This document shows, one piece after another, positions 26,651 to 35,705 of a DNA stretch of 64,000 bases. Made by a program: the position numbers and the translations under genes. The notes under the pieces are model-generated. The model searched no databases. It saw only the letters and a program-made list of their open reading frames with translations, and was not told the DNA's origin. Positions within the stretch are counted from its first letter, which is position 1. Each line of letters opens with the position of its first letter. The stretch covers positions 1,471,438 to 1,535,437 of the forward strand of contig NZ_CP046605.1 of assembly GCF_023520795.1 (NCBI RefSeq), read 5' to 3'. The stretch is from Corynebacterium accolens (GTDB taxonomy: Bacteria > Actinomycetota > Actinomycetes > Mycobacteriales > Mycobacteriaceae).

Positions 26651-27613
26651 ATGATCCTCACGCTCACCCCAAACCCAAGCATTGACGCCACCCTGGCGCT
26701 CAATCAGCAACTGACCTCAGGCGATGTCCACCGCGCCGCCAGTGTTACCCAGGTCGCCGGCGGCAAAGGCGTCAACGTCGCCCACGCCGTGCACCTCGCC
26801 GGGAAAGAAACCCTGGCCCTCTTCCCCTCCCGCGCGGCCGATCCGTTCATGAACCTCATCCAGGAGGTCCACCTCCCCTACGCCCACGTGGACATGGACG
26901 GTGGCGTCCGCGTCAATACCACCATCACCGAACCAGATGGCACGACCACCAAGGTCAACGGCCCTGGCCCGCTGCTTTCCGATGCCACCCAAAACCACCT
27001 CATTTCCACCCTTACTCACCACGCCCAATCCGCCGATTGGGTAGCCCTTGCCGGATCGCTGCCCAAGGGCGTTGATGCTGGCTGGTATACCGAGCTCATC
27101 AAGGAGATCCGCACTGCCGCCCCGCAGGCGCGCATCGCCGTGGACACCTCTGATGCTCCGATGAAGGCCATCGCCAAGCAGCTCGCTACCGCCGCCCCGG
27201 ATCTCATCAAACCCAACGGTTTCGAACTGGGGCAGCTGACCGGCCAGGACGGCCTCGCCCTCGAGCGCGCCGCTGCGGCCGGGGATTATAGCCCGGTCGT
27301 GGAGGCTGCAAGGGATGTCGTGGGTCGCGGCATCAAGGAAGTCCTTGTCACCCTCGGCGGCGCCGGTGCCGTGCTGGTAAACGCAGAAGGCGCATGGGCT
27401 GCCACCCCGCCTCCCGCCACGGTGAAATCCACGGTTGGCGCAGGTGATGCCGCATTGGCCGGATACCTCCTGGGGCGCACGCAGGGGCACGGACCAGCAG
27501 ATTCCCTCGCACTCTCGGTGGCTTATGGCACCGCTGCGGCCGCAAAGCCCGGCACCCAATTCCCCCGCCCCGAAGAACTCGATACCGCCCATACCTCCAT
27601 CTCTGCTCTATAG
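26651..27613 (+). CDS. fruK: 1-phosphofructokinase
   Basis: A 320-residue PfkB-family kinase that phosphorylates fructose 1-phosphate, the product of the fructose PTS, to the 1,6-bisphosphate. The N-terminus MILTLTPNPSIDATL is diagnostic for 1-phosphofructokinases; VAGGKGVNVA and TVGAGDAALAGYLLG (anion hole, catalytic Asp) are the PfkB signatures. The ATG at 26651 gives the family start; the upstream ATG at 26606 adds an unrelated peptide. It precedes ptsF by 18 bases. C. glutamicum calls the homologue pfkB1. Confidence 0.93.
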   Translation: MILTLTPNPSIDATLALNQQLTSGDVHRAASVTQVAGGKGVNVAHAVHLAGKETLALFPSRAADPFMNLIQEVHLPYAHVDMDGGVRVNTTITEPDGTTTKVNGPGPLLSDATQNHLISTLTHHAQSADWVALAGSLPKGVDAGWYTELIKEIRTAAPQARIAVDTSDAPMKAIAKQLATAAPDLIKPNGFELGQLTGQDGLALERAAAAGDYSPVVEAARDVVGRGIKEVLVTLGGAGAVLVNAEGAWAATPPPATVKSTVGAGDAALAGYLLGRTQGHGPADSLALSVAYGTAAAAKPGTQFPRPEELDTAHTSISAL

Positions 27614-27631
27614 CTAAAGGAGCCTTCCATC

Positions 27632-29728
27632 ATGGCATCCGATCTCATCACCACAGAACTTGTCGCGCTTGACGCCGACTTTGGCGATAGCGTCGACTCC
27701 GTTATCACCAACCTTGCCACCTTGGTGCACGATACCGGGCGCGCGACCGAGGTCGCAGGCCTCGCCCAGCCCGCCATCGACCGCGAAGCCAAGGCCGGCA
27801 CCGGCGTGCCAGGCGGCGTGGCCATCCCCCACTGCCGTTCCGAGGCCGCCACCGAACCGACCCTAGCTTTCGCCCGCCTTACCCGCGGCGTAGATTTTTC
27901 CGGCCCAGACGGCGACGCCCAGTTGGTCTTCCTCATCGCCGCACCCGCCGGCGGTGGCAAAGCCCACCTGCAGATTCTTTCCAAGCTTGCCCGCGCCCTC
28001 GTGCGCAAGGACTTTTTAGAGGCCCTGCGCACCGCGTCGACGAAGGAAGAAATTGTCAAGGAAATCCTCGCTGTCGTCAACGCGGAAAAGCCGAAGAAGA
28101 AAAAGCAGGACACCGCGGAGGCTGCAGCTGGGGCTGCGGAAGGGGCATCGGCAAGCGCAGGTGCTTCGGCACAAGCTACCCGCATCGTTGCCATCACCGC
28201 CTGCCCAACCGGCATCGCACACACCTACATGGCTGCCGATGCCCTCACCCAAACCGCCGGCGAGCGCGACGACGTCGATCTCACCGTCGAAACCCAGGGC
28301 TCGTCCAATAATGAATCGGTCTCGCAGTCCACCATCGACGCTGCCGATGCGGTCATCTTCGCCACGGACGTCGGAGTGCGCGACCGCGAGCGCTTCGCGG
28401 GCAAACCCGTCATCGAATCCGGCGTCAAGCGCGCCATCAACGAACCCGGCAAGATGCTCGATGAAGCCATCGCGGCGGCGAAGAACCCGAATGCCCGAAA
28501 GGTCTCTGGCACCGCCTCTTCCTCCTCCGCCGAAGAGGAAGGAAAATCGCTGGGTTGGGGCAAGCGCATCCAGCAGGCGATTATGACCGGCGTGTCCTAC
28601 ATGGTGCCGTTCGTTGCCGCCGGTGGCCTTCTCTTGGCCCTCGGATTCCTCTTCGGCGGCGCCGATATGGCCAATGGCTGGCAGGCGCTTTCCACGGATT
28701 ATTCCCTGTCCAACCTGCCGGGCAATGAGATTACCGTCGACGGCGAGACCATGTCGTTCGAGAACTCCGGGTTCGGGCTCTATATAGGCGCAGTGCTCTT
28801 TGCCATTGGCCAGGCTGCAATGGGCTTTATTGTTGCCGCGTTATCTGGCTACATCGCTTACGCCCTGGCCGGGCGCCCTGGTATTGCGCCGGGCTTTGTC
28901 GGCGGTGCTATCGCCGTGACCCTCGACGCGGGCTTTATCGGTGGCCTGGTGACCGGTTTGTTGGCCGGCTTTATCGCCCTGTGGATTGGCAATTGGAAGG
29001 TCCCGCGCTGGCTCGGCTCCCTCATGCCGGTGGTCATCATTCCACTTTTGACCTCCCTGGTCGTTGGCTTGGCGATGTACCTGTTGCTGGGCGCCCCACT
29101 GGCCGCGCTGATGGAGGGCCTGCAAGACTGGCTGTCTTCCATGTCTGGCTCTTCTGCCATAGTGCTCGGCATCATCTTGGGCCTGATGATGTGCGTCGAC
29201 CTGGGCGGCCCGGTCAACAAGGCCGCATACCTCTTTGCCACCGCAGGCTTGTCCACTGGCGACGCAGCCTCCATGCAAATCATGGCCGCTGTCATGGCCG
29301 CCGGCATGGTTCCGCCCATCGCGCTGTCCTTGGCAACCTTCATCCGCAAGTCGCTATTTACCCCTGCCGAGCAGGAAAACGGTAGGTCCGCCTGGTTGCT
29401 CGGCTTGTCCTTCGTCTCCGAAGGCGCCATCCCCTTCGCCGCGGCCGATCCGTTCCGCGTCATCCCTTCCATGATGGCTGGTGGCGCCATGACGGGTGCT
29501 ATTTCCATGGCACTGTCGGTCGAGTCGCGCGCCCCGCACGGTGGTATCTTCGTTGCCTTTGCTATCGACCCGTTCTGGGCCTACCTGGTAGCCATCTTTG
29601 CCGGCGTGGCGGTATCTACCGTCGCGGTCTTGGCCATGAAGCAATTCTGGCCTAATAAGACCGTCCAGGAAGCTGCCCAAAAGGCCGCTCCAGGGTCCAA
29701 AACCGCTTCCCAGAACGTGGCGGCATAA
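27632..29728 (+). CDS. ptsF: fructose-specific PTS enzyme IIABC
   Basis: A 698-residue fused permease. EIIA (about 1-150) has phospho-His67 in GGVAIPHCRS. EIIB (about 184-285) has phospho-Cys191 in VAITACPTGIAHTYMAA. EIIC (about 315-680) has some eight to nine membrane segments, with GILDAAF-type and GRPGIAPGFVGGA motifs for substrate. It imports fructose as fructose 1-phosphate for fruK. A flexible Ala/Lys-rich linker (152-183) joins A and B and holds one 13-mer copy (28144-28156), read there as ASAS. AAAGGAG precedes the ATG. Confidence 0.96.
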   Translation: MASDLITTELVALDADFGDSVDSVITNLATLVHDTGRATEVAGLAQPAIDREAKAGTGVPGGVAIPHCRSEAATEPTLAFARLTRGVDFSGPDGDAQLVFLIAAPAGGGKAHLQILSKLARALVRKDFLEALRTASTKEEIVKEILAVVNAEKPKKKKQDTAEAAAGAAEGASASAGASAQATRIVAITACPTGIAHTYMAADALTQTAGERDDVDLTVETQGSSNNESVSQSTIDAADAVIFATDVGVRDRERFAGKPVIESGVKRAINEPGKMLDEAIAAAKNPNARKVSGTASSSSAEEEGKSLGWGKRIQQAIMTGVSYMVPFVAAGGLLLALGFLFGGADMANGWQALSTDYSLSNLPGNEITVDGETMSFENSGFGLYIGAVLFAIGQAAMGFIVAALSGYIAYALAGRPGIAPGFVGGAIAVTLDAGFIGGLVTGLLAGFIALWIGNWKVPRWLGSLMPVVIIPLLTSLVVGLAMYLLLGAPLAALMEGLQDWLSSMSGSSAIVLGIILGLMMCVDLGGPVNKAAYLFATAGLSTGDAASMQIMAAVMAAGMVPPIALSLATFIRKSLFTPAEQENGRSAWLLGLSFVSEGAIPFAAADPFRVIPSMMAGGAMTGAISMALSVESRAPHGGIFVAFAIDPFWAYLVAIFAGVAVSTVAVLAMKQFWPNKTVQEAAQKAAPGSKTASQNVAA
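28144..28156 (+). repeat. dispersed 13-base word GGCATCGGCAAGC
   Basis: Exact copy in the EIIA-EIIB linker of ptsF, read in a frame coding ASAS. Confidence 0.5.
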
Positions 29729-29783
29729 ACCAAACGCTCGTACACTGGATCACGATAAATTAACTACAGAAAGGATAATTTCC

Positions 29784-30056
29784 ATGGCTTCCAAGACTGT
29801 AAAGGTTGGCTCCTCTGTAGGACTGCACGCACGTCCTGCCTCCATCATCGCTGACGCCGCTGGCGAATACGATGAGGACATCTTCCTGAGCCTCGTTGGT
29901 GAAGAAGATGACGATAACGAAACCGACGCCGCTTCTTCCCTGATGATCATGGCCCTCGGTGCCGAGCAGGGCGACGAGGTCACCGTTACCTCTGATAACG
30001 AAGAAGCCGTTGAGAAGATCGCCGGCCTCATCGAGCAGGATCTCGACGCTTCCTAA
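29784..30056 (+). CDS. ptsH: phosphocarrier protein HPr
   Basis: A 90-residue HPr that carries phosphate from enzyme I to sugar permeases. The active-site His15 lies in SVGLHARPAS, and the second conserved segment is ASSLMIMALGAEQGDEVTV. The segment around residues 40-50 is unusually acidic (GEEDDDNETDA), as in other corynebacterial HPr proteins. It follows ptsF by 55 bases with AGAAAGGA upstream of the start, completing fruK-ptsF-ptsH. Confidence 0.96.
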   Translation: MASKTVKVGSSVGLHARPASIIADAAGEYDEDIFLSLVGEEDDDNETDAASSLMIMALGAEQGDEVTVTSDNEEAVEKIAGLIEQDLDAS

Positions 30057-30096
30057 GCGCTGCTGCTCGCTAGTAGTGCCTAAGCACGCCTAGTAT

Positions 30097-30126
30097 GCTC
30101 CTCGCCTTGTTGGCGGGGAGCTTTTG
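30097..30126 (+). terminator. intrinsic terminator after ptsH
   Basis: GCTCCTCGCC (30097-30106) pairs with GGCGGGGAGC (30112-30121, one G-T pair) and is followed by TTTTG. Confidence 0.85.
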
Positions 30127-30274
30127 CGATCCATAGGCCGTTTCCCAGTGCCCATTGCGCCGGCTATTCAGGTCGCGCGGCGCATTTGCGCGGTCGCTTA
30201 GATTTTTGGTCCTGAGCCGGTGGATCGGTGCGGGCGCGCGGATCCTTTTGCGCTAATTCTCTTGGCCCGGATTC

Positions 30275-31306
30275 TTAGGATGGCGGCCGGTCGTTTTCGT
30301 TCGGGCTGCCGGGGTTCGTGGCCCACGGCGGAAGCCAGCGGACCTTTCCTTGTATTCGGGCCAATCGCCCGCGCCGCGGCGGGGCCTGCGGGTCATCATC
30401 GTTGACGCCGTTATGGTACGGGCAGCAGGTCGCGAGGTTAGCGGCATTGGTATTGCCACCGTGCTGCCAGCTGTCTAGGTGGTGGATCTGGCACTCATCG
30501 GCAGGATAATTGCACTTTTCCCAGGGGCATACAGGATTGACGGCGGCCGCCATCAAGCGCTGCTTCGCATTGGCAAACCGGGACGTGCGGTACAAATTGA
30601 CCGGACCCTCAACGGGATGCACAAGCGTGATGTATCCGTGATCGCTTAAAACCCGGCTCGCGAGGTCGGCACCGCTGATGCGCGAGCCGTTGGTGAGCTG
30701 CAGGGTTATTTCCTCGCCATCGCCATCGACGATGCGGTCGAGCTCGTCCAAGGTGATGACCACCTGCGTGGTCGCAGTGGTGCGCGCCCCCGACTTCCCG
30801 CCGAAGAAGATGGACTTGACCGATTCCAATGGGCGCTCGTTATCGAGGGCAGAGTGCATATCTGCGACGTCGGCGGATTCCCCGGTGATGGTCAACGACC
30901 ACGGTCCGCGCGGCCGGCGGGTGATCCGCACGCCTTTCTTGGGAGTGCGGGGCGGTTGCAGCTCCCGCAAGAGGGCGCGCGCCCGCTTGCGCAAGGCAGT
31001 GGCGCTTCCGCGGAACTGGCATAACTCGGAGCGTACGGCCCAGGCATCGCGCTGGGTGCGAGCGCGCAGCGCGAACTTTTCGATGAGGCTGAGTACGTCG
31101 AGCGGGTGCGTCGTCGAGCGGGCCGTGCGTTGCTTGGCGCTAAAGGCACAGCGGCCAAAGTAGACATCGCAAAGGTGCACCACCTCGCGCGCGGCGACGT
31201 CGCTGGCGCCGCGCTGCACCAAATCGCGCTCGCTTAAGCCCTGGGCGGCGGCGATGATGTCCATCCCTTGGCCCAGCGCGGTTAAATAACGGTCGAGTGC
31301 GTTCAT
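30275..31306 (-). CDS. HNH endonuclease family protein (13E12/DUF222-like)
   Basis: A 343-residue protein with a C-terminal HNH nuclease module (about 265-320): CPWEKCNYPADECQIHHLDSW, then NLATCCPYHN, with paired cysteines that bind structural zinc and the HH of the active site. The upstream region is helical with a basic patch (TPKKGVRITRRPRGPW). Such proteins resemble the mycobacterial 13E12 repeat family and are frequent in actinobacteria, often with no known role and sometimes selfish. The ATG at 31304-31306 is chosen (NALDRYL). The gap upstream contains two DnaA-box-like sequences. Confidence 0.82.
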   Translation of the reverse strand: MNALDRYLTALGQGMDIIAAAQGLSERDLVQRGASDVAAREVVHLCDVYFGRCAFSAKQRTARSTTHPLDVLSLIEKFALRARTQRDAWAVRSELCQFRGSATALRKRARALLRELQPPRTPKKGVRITRRPRGPWSLTITGESADVADMHSALDNERPLESVKSIFFGGKSGARTTATTQVVITLDELDRIVDGDGEEITLQLTNGSRISGADLASRVLSDHGYITLVHPVEGPVNLYRTSRFANAKQRLMAAAVNPVCPWEKCNYPADECQIHHLDSWQHGGNTNAANLATCCPYHNGVNDDDPQAPPRRGRLARIQGKVRWLPPWATNPGSPNENDRPPS

Positions 31307-31360
31307 GCCGCCTAGTACAGCGCACAACCCGGTGCAAAGGCGACCGCACGCACGAAGGCC

Positions 31361-31428
31361 TGTGGATTACGCGGTAAACCTTGCCGCCACGGCGCTATTT
31401 CGCGGCAGGGTCAACAAAGTTATCCACA
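31361..31428. promoter_or_regulatory. inverted DnaA-box pair between the HNH and uracil permease genes
   Basis: TTATCCACA (31420-31428) is a perfect DnaA box. TGTGGATTA (31361-31369) is a one-mismatch box in the opposite orientation. Both fit the 126-base gap upstream of the HNH gene. Confidence 0.45.
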
Positions 31429-31432
31429 GAAT

Positions 31433-32713
31433 TTAGTATTTAGCATCGTGGCCTTCGCCCACGGTTTCGTACAGGCGCCGCATGATGGGATAGGCAACGA
31501 TGATGCCGACAGAGCCCCAGGCGATGCCCTCCAGGCTCACCCCACCCACGGTCAGGGTCAGGTTGCCGATGCCCGCGATCAAAGCCACCGCAGCCGCCGT
31601 CAGGTTCACCGGGTTATTGAAGTTGACCTCATTATCCATCCAGATGCGCACGCCCAGCATGCCGATAAGACCATAGAGCACGAGGGTGGCCCCGCCGAGC
31701 ACGCCGGTGGGGATGGTGAAAATCAGCGCGCCGAACTTCGGGACGAAGGCCAATAGGATGGCGGTTAGGGCCGCAACCCAATACGCGGCGGTGGAATAGA
31801 CGCGCGTGGCGGCCATAACGCCGATATTCTCAGCGTAGGTCGTGGTACCGGAGCCGCCGAAGCCACCGGCGAGGGAAGAGGCGAGGCCATCGGCAATCAG
31901 GGCATCGCCGGCGAGGTCGTCCAAGTCGCGGTTGGTCATCTCGGAGACGGCTTTGACGTGGCCGACGTTTTCCGCAATCAGCACCACGAGCACCGGCAAG
32001 GCCACGGCGATCGCGGAAAGATGGAACTCTGGGGCGTGGAATTCGGGCAGGCCTACCCACGGTGCGGCATCGATGGCGGCCTTGGCATCCTCGCCCAAAT
32101 TGCCGGTCAGGGCGGCGAAAACCCAGCCGACGACCACGCCGATGAGGATGGACAGGCGCGAAACCATGCCGCGCCCGGCAACCGTGGCTAGGAGAATAAC
32201 CAGCAGCGTGATGCCTGCGACCAAGGGCTGGCTGGCGAAGTTCTCGGCCGCATTCGGCGCCAAATTAAGCCCGATGAGCGCGACGATGGCGCCGGTAACC
32301 GCCGGCGGCATCACCGCATCGAGCACCCGCCTGCCGGCAGCCTTGACCACGAATCCGACCGCCACCAGCACCAAACCGGTCACCAGAATGGATCCGGCCT
32401 GCGCCGCAATCCCGTATTGCTGCGAGGCGGTCAGCGGGGCGATGAAGGCGAACGACGACCCCAGGTAGGACGGCAGGCGATTGCGCGTAATCAGCAGGAA
32501 GAGGATGGTGCCGATGCCGGAAAATAGCAGCGTGGTATTGACCGGAAAGCCGGTCAGGGTGGGCACCAGCAGCGTAGCACCGAACATCGCCACCACGTGC
32601 TGCATGCCGATGCCAATGGTTCGGCCCCAACTTAGTCGTTCCTCGGGCGCGACCACGGCGCCTGGTGCAATCTTCTTACCGTCGCCGTGGACGGTCCAAC
32701 CTAGTATGCTCAC
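31433..32713 (-). CDS. uraA: uracil permease, NCS2 family
   Basis: A 426-residue NCS2 (NAT) transporter with about 12-14 membrane segments. VLIAENVGHVKAV and TTTYAENIGVMAATRVYS are the family signatures, and the second closely resembles UraA rather than xanthine carriers. It imports uracil with protons. It follows hflX by 32 bases on the minus strand and is probably expressed with it; the neighbourhood hflX-uraA is the same in C. glutamicum. The start at 32713 is preceded by hflX coding sequence with no obvious terminator. Confidence 0.9.
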   Translation of the reverse strand: MSILGWTVHGDGKKIAPGAVVAPEERLSWGRTIGIGMQHVVAMFGATLLVPTLTGFPVNTTLLFSGIGTILFLLITRNRLPSYLGSSFAFIAPLTASQQYGIAAQAGSILVTGLVLVAVGFVVKAAGRRVLDAVMPPAVTGAIVALIGLNLAPNAAENFASQPLVAGITLLVILLATVAGRGMVSRLSILIGVVVGWVFAALTGNLGEDAKAAIDAAPWVGLPEFHAPEFHLSAIAVALPVLVVLIAENVGHVKAVSEMTNRDLDDLAGDALIADGLASSLAGGFGGSGTTTYAENIGVMAATRVYSTAAYWVAALTAILLAFVPKFGALIFTIPTGVLGGATLVLYGLIGMLGVRIWMDNEVNFNNPVNLTAAAVALIAGIGNLTLTVGGVSLEGIAWGSVGIIVAYPIMRRLYETVGEGHDAKY

Positions 32714-32745
32714 GAACCACCATTATGGGCCATGGAGCACGAATT

Positions 32746-34254
32746 TTAGGAATCTTCCTCCACGATGAATTCGGCGAGCTCGCGGGCGGTGGTGGCGGGC
32801 AAGCGGACATCGACAAGCGTGCCGTCCTCGGTGTATTCCTCGCTACGCACGGTGCCCTCGGCATGCACGCGGGAAACGACATCGCCGCGGGTGAAGGGAA
32901 CCTGCAGCTTAACGTGGCTATCGCGGGAGTTGAGGAAGAGCTCCACGCGCGCGCTCAGCTCGTCGATGCCCTCCCCCGTGCGCGCCGAAACATAGACGAC
33001 GTCCTCATGATCCAGGACGTGGCGCAGCTCCGCGAGCACAAGCGGATCGGCCTGGTCGATCTTATTGATCACGATGATTTCCGGCGGGGCCTGCTCACCA
33101 GTCTCGCTGACGATATCGTAGATGACCTCATTGACCGCCTCGATTTGCTTGAGCGGGAACGGGTCCGATCCGTCCACGACATGCAGCATGATATCGGCGG
33201 CGAGCACCTCTTCCAGGGTGGACTTGAAGGCCTCCACCAGCTGGGTAGGCAGGTGGCGAACGAAGCCGACGGTATCGGTGAAGACGACCTGGCGGCCATC
33301 GGCAAGCGAGGCGCGGCGCGTGGTGGGATCCAAGGTGGCAAAAAGTGCGTCTTCCACAAGCACGCCCGCGTTCGTCATGGCATTAATGAGCGAAGATTTG
33401 CCGGCGTTGGTGTAGCCGGCGATGGCGATCTGGGCGATCGTGGAGGACTGGCGCCTGGAGCGCTTGACCTCGCGGGCGGTTTTCATCCCGCGCAGTTCCT
33501 TGCGCAGGCGCGCCATTTCGGTGCGGATGCGCCGGCGGTCGGTCTCGATCTTGGTTTCACCGGGACCGCGCAGGCCGACGCCGCCATTGGAACCGGCGCG
33601 GCCGCCGGCCTGGCGCGAAAGGTTGCCGCCCCAACCGCGGGTGTGGGTATAAAGGTATTCCAGCTGCGCCAGCGAGACCTGCGCCTTGCCCTCCTTGGAC
33701 TTTGCGTGTTGGGCAAAGATGTCCAAGATGAGCATGGTGCGGTCGATGACCTTGGTATTGAGCGCGCGCTCTAATGCCGTGAGCTGGCCGGGGTTCAGCT
33801 CACCATCGCACACGACGGTATCGGCCCCGGTGGCTTCGACGATATCGTGGAGCTCTTTTACCTTGCCCGAGCCGATGAAAGTACCAGGATCCGGTTTATC
33901 GCGCTTTTGGTAAATCATTTCGACTACGTCGGCACCGGCGGTCTCGGTCAGGGCGGCCAGCTCATCCATCGTGGCCTCAACCTCCGCTACGGTGCCTTCG
34001 GTCCACACGCCCACGAGGATGACGCGCTCGAGGCGCAGTTTTCGGTATTCCACCTCGTAGCCATCGGTGGTGTCCTCGGCGCGGATGGAGGTCTCGCGGG
34101 TAACGCGGCGGAAGGCGTTGCGCTCGGCCAAATCTAGATCGCCGCTGGTGGGCGTGGTTTCCTGCGGGGTGTCCGCGTGGTCGCGGAAGGCCTGGGCGAG
34201 AAGTTCGTCCTTGCTCGCCGAGCTATCAGAATTCTGCGGGGAAAATTTGTTCAT
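32746..34254 (-). CDS. hflX: ribosome-associated GTPase HflX
   Basis: A 502-residue GTPase that splits or rescues stressed 70S ribosomes. The HflX N-terminal domain spans about 75-270 (GSGKVKELHDIVEATGADTVV, GPGETKIETDRR), and the G domain begins about residue 275 with G1 GYTNAGKSS, then DTVGFVR (G3) and NKID (G4). The first 70 residues are a polar, corynebacterial extension. It is divergent from the Cys-tailed hypothetical gene, with a 75-base gap containing candidate promoters for both, and leads into uraA. Confidence 0.95.
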   Translation of the reverse strand: MNKFSPQNSDSSASKDELLAQAFRDHADTPQETTPTSGDLDLAERNAFRRVTRETSIRAEDTTDGYEVEYRKLRLERVILVGVWTEGTVAEVEATMDELAALTETAGADVVEMIYQKRDKPDPGTFIGSGKVKELHDIVEATGADTVVCDGELNPGQLTALERALNTKVIDRTMLILDIFAQHAKSKEGKAQVSLAQLEYLYTHTRGWGGNLSRQAGGRAGSNGGVGLRGPGETKIETDRRRIRTEMARLRKELRGMKTAREVKRSRRQSSTIAQIAIAGYTNAGKSSLINAMTNAGVLVEDALFATLDPTTRRASLADGRQVVFTDTVGFVRHLPTQLVEAFKSTLEEVLAADIMLHVVDGSDPFPLKQIEAVNEVIYDIVSETGEQAPPEIIVINKIDQADPLVLAELRHVLDHEDVVYVSARTGEGIDELSARVELFLNSRDSHVKLQVPFTRGDVVSRVHAEGTVRSEEYTEDGTLVDVRLPATTARELAEFIVEEDS

Positions 34255-34329
34255 ATTGCTATCTATTTTGGCACGTTAGGCCGCAAAACGGGAATTGCGG
34301 TTTCCGGGCTTACTGGACAAAGCGATACA

Positions 34330-35139
34330 ATGGTGGCTATGGAAACGACGCAGCCTAGGCCAACGACTACTACCCAGAAGAAGAATACTGAAATGCAGGC
34401 GATCGGCCTGGATTTCGAACGCTGGCAGGACGCGGTCGAGGCAGCCATCGCCACGGACCGCCTTGCCGTTACCGGCGAGGTCCGCGGTGGCCAGCTCATT
34501 CAATACGGCGACCCCTCGGGCGCCCAGCTTAATATCTTGGCGGTAGAGCCCTACGCCACCTTTATCGGCTTCGATGCGGTCACGCAGGGTTTTGCCCACG
34601 TGGAGATGTTCAATGACGTTCTAGCGATCATGGACATCATCGATCCCTTCGGCACACCGCTGGCCCAGGTCACGGCGAACCTCGCGCAGGGGCCACTGTT
34701 GGCAGAAGAACCGCGGCAGGAATGGCAGCAGGTATCGCTGACCGCCATGGGCCTTGATATCACTACCTACGAGTCCCCGGCTGCCTACGAGGCCGAACAC
34801 GGCGAATACCCCGCCCTCTTTGAATCCGAGGGCGCCCGCGTCATCGCCTCTGGCTCCGGCGCACAGGCCCCCACGCCGGCGGCTACCTTTGCCGCCCGGG
34901 TGATGGAAGCCGAGTGGCGCACCAATGAACTCACCGGCGAGAAATTCGCGCACCTCGTCATGGACGGGCTTTTCCCCTTCGATCTCTGCCTGCCTGCGGA
35001 CCGTGGCGAATTGCCGGCCAAGGATTCCGTGATCTCCGGTACGGCCCTGCTCACCGCCGCTATTGACATGCCGTCCGGCGGCTGCGGCGATGGCGGATGC
35101 GGTTGTGGATCCGGCGGTTGCGGCTGCGGCGGGCACTAG
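34330..35139 (+). CDS. conserved actinobacterial protein with a Cys/Gly-rich C-terminal tail
   Basis: A 269-residue protein I cannot assign to a named family; a homologue lies beside hflX in C. glutamicum. It appears soluble, with no signal peptide or membrane segment. The body (about 20-245) is mixed alpha/beta. The last 20 residues (250-269) are almost only Gly and Cys, with six cysteines (CGDGGCGCGSGGCGCGG) and a terminal His, a composition suited to metal or cluster binding. Start choices are 34330 and 34339 (both ATG) and 34393. It precedes the 35152 gene by 12 bases, so the two are co-transcribed. Confidence 0.75.
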   Translation: MVAMETTQPRPTTTTQKKNTEMQAIGLDFERWQDAVEAAIATDRLAVTGEVRGGQLIQYGDPSGAQLNILAVEPYATFIGFDAVTQGFAHVEMFNDVLAIMDIIDPFGTPLAQVTANLAQGPLLAEEPRQEWQQVSLTAMGLDITTYESPAAYEAEHGEYPALFESEGARVIASGSGAQAPTPAATFAARVMEAEWRTNELTGEKFAHLVMDGLFPFDLCLPADRGELPAKDSVISGTALLTAAIDMPSGGCGDGGCGCGSGGCGCGGH

Positions 35140-35151
35140 ATTTTTTAGGCC

Positions 35152-35700
35152 ATGCCTTTCCTTAGCGATCCACAAAACCGGAGGACACTTGTCTTTATCC
35201 TCCTGGTCCTTTGCGCGATCGCGATCGTTGTAATGCTAAAACTGCCCGGACTCATCATCGCCGCCATGCTGGTGGGCGCGGGCTGGTTCATGCTGCGCAC
35301 GCGCCCCGATACCGCAGAAAGAAAGGCCCTGCGCAGCTCCATTTCGCTTTCGGCAGACGATATCCAGGACGTCATCGCCGAATTCGAAGAATTCGAAACC
35401 TCCACGGAGGCCGAGCCGCTTGCGGATCGCACGCTGTACCGGCCAGCACTGCTGGACCTCGACTGTTCCCACCCCGCCATCGATGCGTTCCACTACGAAT
35501 TGGCTGGGGCGCGCCGCTTCCTCCGCCGCCTCAATATCCGCATCCACGCCCACGGCATGCGCACACAGGACTTGGAAGCCCTCCTCCGCGTCACCGATGA
35601 ACGCGCCCGCGAGCTGAAAGAATCGTGGCTGGCGGCCCGCCGCGCGGCCTTCCGGCTCGGCCCGGATTACCGCACGCGGCAGATCGACGACGAAAACTAA
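35152..35700 (+). CDS. conserved membrane-anchored protein
   Basis: A 182-residue protein with two adjacent hydrophobic segments near the N-terminus (about 13-30 LVFILLVLCAIAIVVMLK and 33-47 GLIIAAMLVGAGWFM), then a long soluble helical domain rich in Arg and Glu (DIQDVIAEFEEFE, RRFLRRLNIRIHAHGMRTQDLEALLRV). Corynebacterial homologues exist beside hflX and dapF; no function is known to me. It is translationally close (12 bases) to the Cys-tailed gene. The stop is 5 bases from that of dapF, which converges on it. Confidence 0.75.
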   Translation: MPFLSDPQNRRTLVFILLVLCAIAIVVMLKLPGLIIAAMLVGAGWFMLRTRPDTAERKALRSSISLSADDIQDVIAEFEEFETSTEAEPLADRTLYRPALLDLDCSHPAIDAFHYELAGARRFLRRLNIRIHAHGMRTQDLEALLRVTDERARELKESWLAARRAAFRLGPDYRTRQIDDEN

Positions 35701-35705
35701 GGCCC

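Noticed and set aside
32665-33774. 369-codon plus-strand frame opposite hflX
   Set aside because: It is a shadow of hflX, in which all GTPase motifs are intact.
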